5,430 nt of DNA. It comes from DASQUK01 sp046723645 (GTDB lineage Bacteria; Actinomycetota; Acidimicrobiia; Acidimicrobiales; VFJN01). The notes beneath the pieces were generated by a model, which was not told the origin of the DNA, did not search any database, and was given only the letters and a program-made list of their open reading frames with translations. Where the stretch lies: contig JBKOUY010000130.1 of assembly GCA_046723645.1 (NCBI GenBank), forward strand, positions 1-5,430, written 5' to 3'. Positions within the stretch are counted from its first letter, which is position 1. Every line of letters starts with the position of its first letter. The position numbers were made by a program, and so were the translations under genes. This document shows, piece by piece, positions 4,464-5,430 of this stretch.

Positions 4464-5430
4464 CTAGGGCCGGCCGTCGGCGATGGCGCGCGCCCACGCG
4501 TAGTCGGGCTTGCCGGCGGGGGAGCGGACGACGCGGTCGACCCAGCAGAAGGCCTTGGGCACCTTGTAGCCCGCCAGGCTGCTGCGGCAGTGGTCACGCA
4601 GCTCGTCCTGGAGCCCGGCCGTCTCGGCGTCGGGTCGCAGGGCGACGACCGCCACGATCTCCTGGCCCCAGCGATCGCTGGCCCGGCCGGTGACGATGGC
4701 GTCGGCGACGGCCGGGTGTGACGTGAGGGCCTGCTCGACCTCCTCGGCGAACACCTTCTCGCCACCAGTGTTGATCGTCACCGAGTCGCGCCCGAGCAGC
4801 TCGATCGTCCCGTCGGCCGACAGGCGCACCCGGTCGCCCGCCACCGCGTGGCGGACCCCGTCGATCACGGGGAAGGTGGCCGCCGTCTTGGCAGGGTCGC
4901 CGAGGTAGCCGAGGGGCACGCGTCCCGCCTGGGCGAGCCAGCCGATCTCGGGGTCGCCGGGCCCCAGGCGGTGGCTGCGGTCCGCCGACAGCACCACGGC
5001 ATCGTTGCCGGGCCGGAACGTCGGCTCGGCGCCGGCCACGGCTTGGCGCCCCGTCTCCGACGAGCCGAGCACGTCGACGATGCGCAGCGCCGGGATCCGC
5101 TCGAGCAGCCGCGCCTTGACGGGCGGCGACAGCACGGCCCCGCCCGACAGCAGGAAGCGCAGTGACGACAGGTCGTAGGGGCGGGCGTCTATCTCGTCCA
5201 GCAGCGGCCGAGCGAAGGGGTCGCCCACGATCTGGAGGGCGGTCACCCGCTCGCGCTCGCAGGTGGCCAGGACGTCGGCGGCGTCGAACCGGGTGGGCCG
5301 GTCCGGCACGACGACGGTGCCGCCAGAGACGAACGCCGAGATCGCGTTCCAATGGGCTGCGCCGTGCATGAACGGTGCGGCGGGGAGCGTGCGCAGCGAT
5401 GCGCCGCGGCGTTCCGCCGTGGCCACGAGG
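4464..5430 (-). CDS. AMP-forming acyl-CoA synthetase, FadD19-like, C-terminal part (runs off right edge)
   Basis: About 322 codons of an ANL-superfamily acyl-CoA ligase are visible; the frame is still open at base 5430, so the roughly 200 N-terminal residues, including the P-loop, are missing. Numbering from the codon at 5426, there are PAAPFMHGAAHWNA (15-28), the adenylate-binding motif LGSSETG (120-126, E124), the hinge segment LLGRDSVTINTGGEKVFAEE (210-229), RWGQE (252-256), LAGYKVPK (284-291) and SPAGKPDY (302-309), with K306 as the catalytic lysine of adenylation. It should join a carboxylic acid to CoA through an acyl-adenylate in the cytoplasm. The wording of the MHGAAHW, GSSETG and VRSPAGKPDY blocks resembles actinobacterial FadD19-type enzymes (sterol side chain or fatty acyl substrates), but the substrate cannot be read from sequence. 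The gene is convergent with the AmmeMemoRadiSam cassette, so it is probably a separate transcription unit. Confidence 0.9.
   Translation of the reverse strand, partial: LVATAERRGASLRTLPAAPFMHGAAHWNAISAFVSGGTVVVPDRPTRFDAADVLATCERERVTALQIVGDPFARPLLDEIDARPYDLSSLRFLLSGGAVLSPPVKARLLERIPALRIVDVLGSSETGRQAVAGAEPTFRPGNDAVVLSADRSHRLGPGDPEIGWLAQAGRVPLGYLGDPAKTAATFPVIDGVRHAVAGDRVRLSADGTIELLGRDSVTINTGGEKVFAEEVEQALTSHPAVADAIVTGRASDRWGQEIVAVVALRPDAETAGLQDELRDHCRSSLAGYKVPKAFCWVDRVVRSPAGKPDYAWARAIADGRP

Noticed and set aside
1..5430. tRNA/rRNA genes, CRISPR arrays, insertion sequences, phage or attachment sites
   Set aside because: No regularly spaced repeats, transposase motifs, terminal inverted repeats or tRNA-like sequences were seen on reading; the window is almost fully explained by ordinary coding genes.

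Overview
The DNA is very GC-rich, with strong G/C preference at third codon positions, GTG starts and tightly packed genes. Together with a conservon-type signalling pair (histidine kinase tail plus Roadblock protein) and a FadD19-like acyl-CoA synthetase, this points to an actinobacterium (Actinomycetota), possibly an uncultured or deep-branching lineage such as Acidimicrobiia. The class-level guess is inference; nothing in the window fixes it.

Layout, left to right. (1) Positions 1-704, plus strand: the C-terminal tail of a sensor histidine kinase of the actinobacterial conservon type, overlapping by one base (TGATG) a 141-aa Roadblock/LC7 protein. The usual third and fourth conservon genes (DUF742 and the small GTPase) do not follow; a convergent gene does. 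(2) Positions 721-1896, minus strand: a polytopic membrane protein of the CopD (copper resistance/uptake) family without a CopC domain and with an uncertain N-terminus. (3) Positions 1950-4448, plus strand: a two-gene AmmeMemoRadiSam cassette. It consists of a radical SAM enzyme (AmrS), then 12 bases later a single polypeptide fusing a MEMO1-like domain (AmrB) to an AMMECR1 domain (AmrA). (4) Positions 4464-5430, minus strand: the C-terminal two thirds or so of an AMP-forming acyl-CoA synthetase that runs off the right edge.

The AmmeMemoRadiSam cassette is the most interesting part. All three protein families co-occur widely and two have human homologues (MEMO1 and AMMECR1), but the substrate and product of the system are, to my knowledge, not established. 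Here the whole system is reduced to two genes by the fusion, which argues that the MEMO and AMMECR1 parts act together at close to 1:1, on or after the product of the radical SAM enzyme. The divergently placed CopD gene hints at a metal (copper) connection, but that rests on proximity only.

Both convergent gene junctions (705-720 and 4449-4463) are only 15-16 bases long, and each holds a small perfect GC hairpin with no T-run. No RNA genes, CRISPR arrays, insertion sequences or attachment sites were seen. There is no gene-free stretch above 300 bases.
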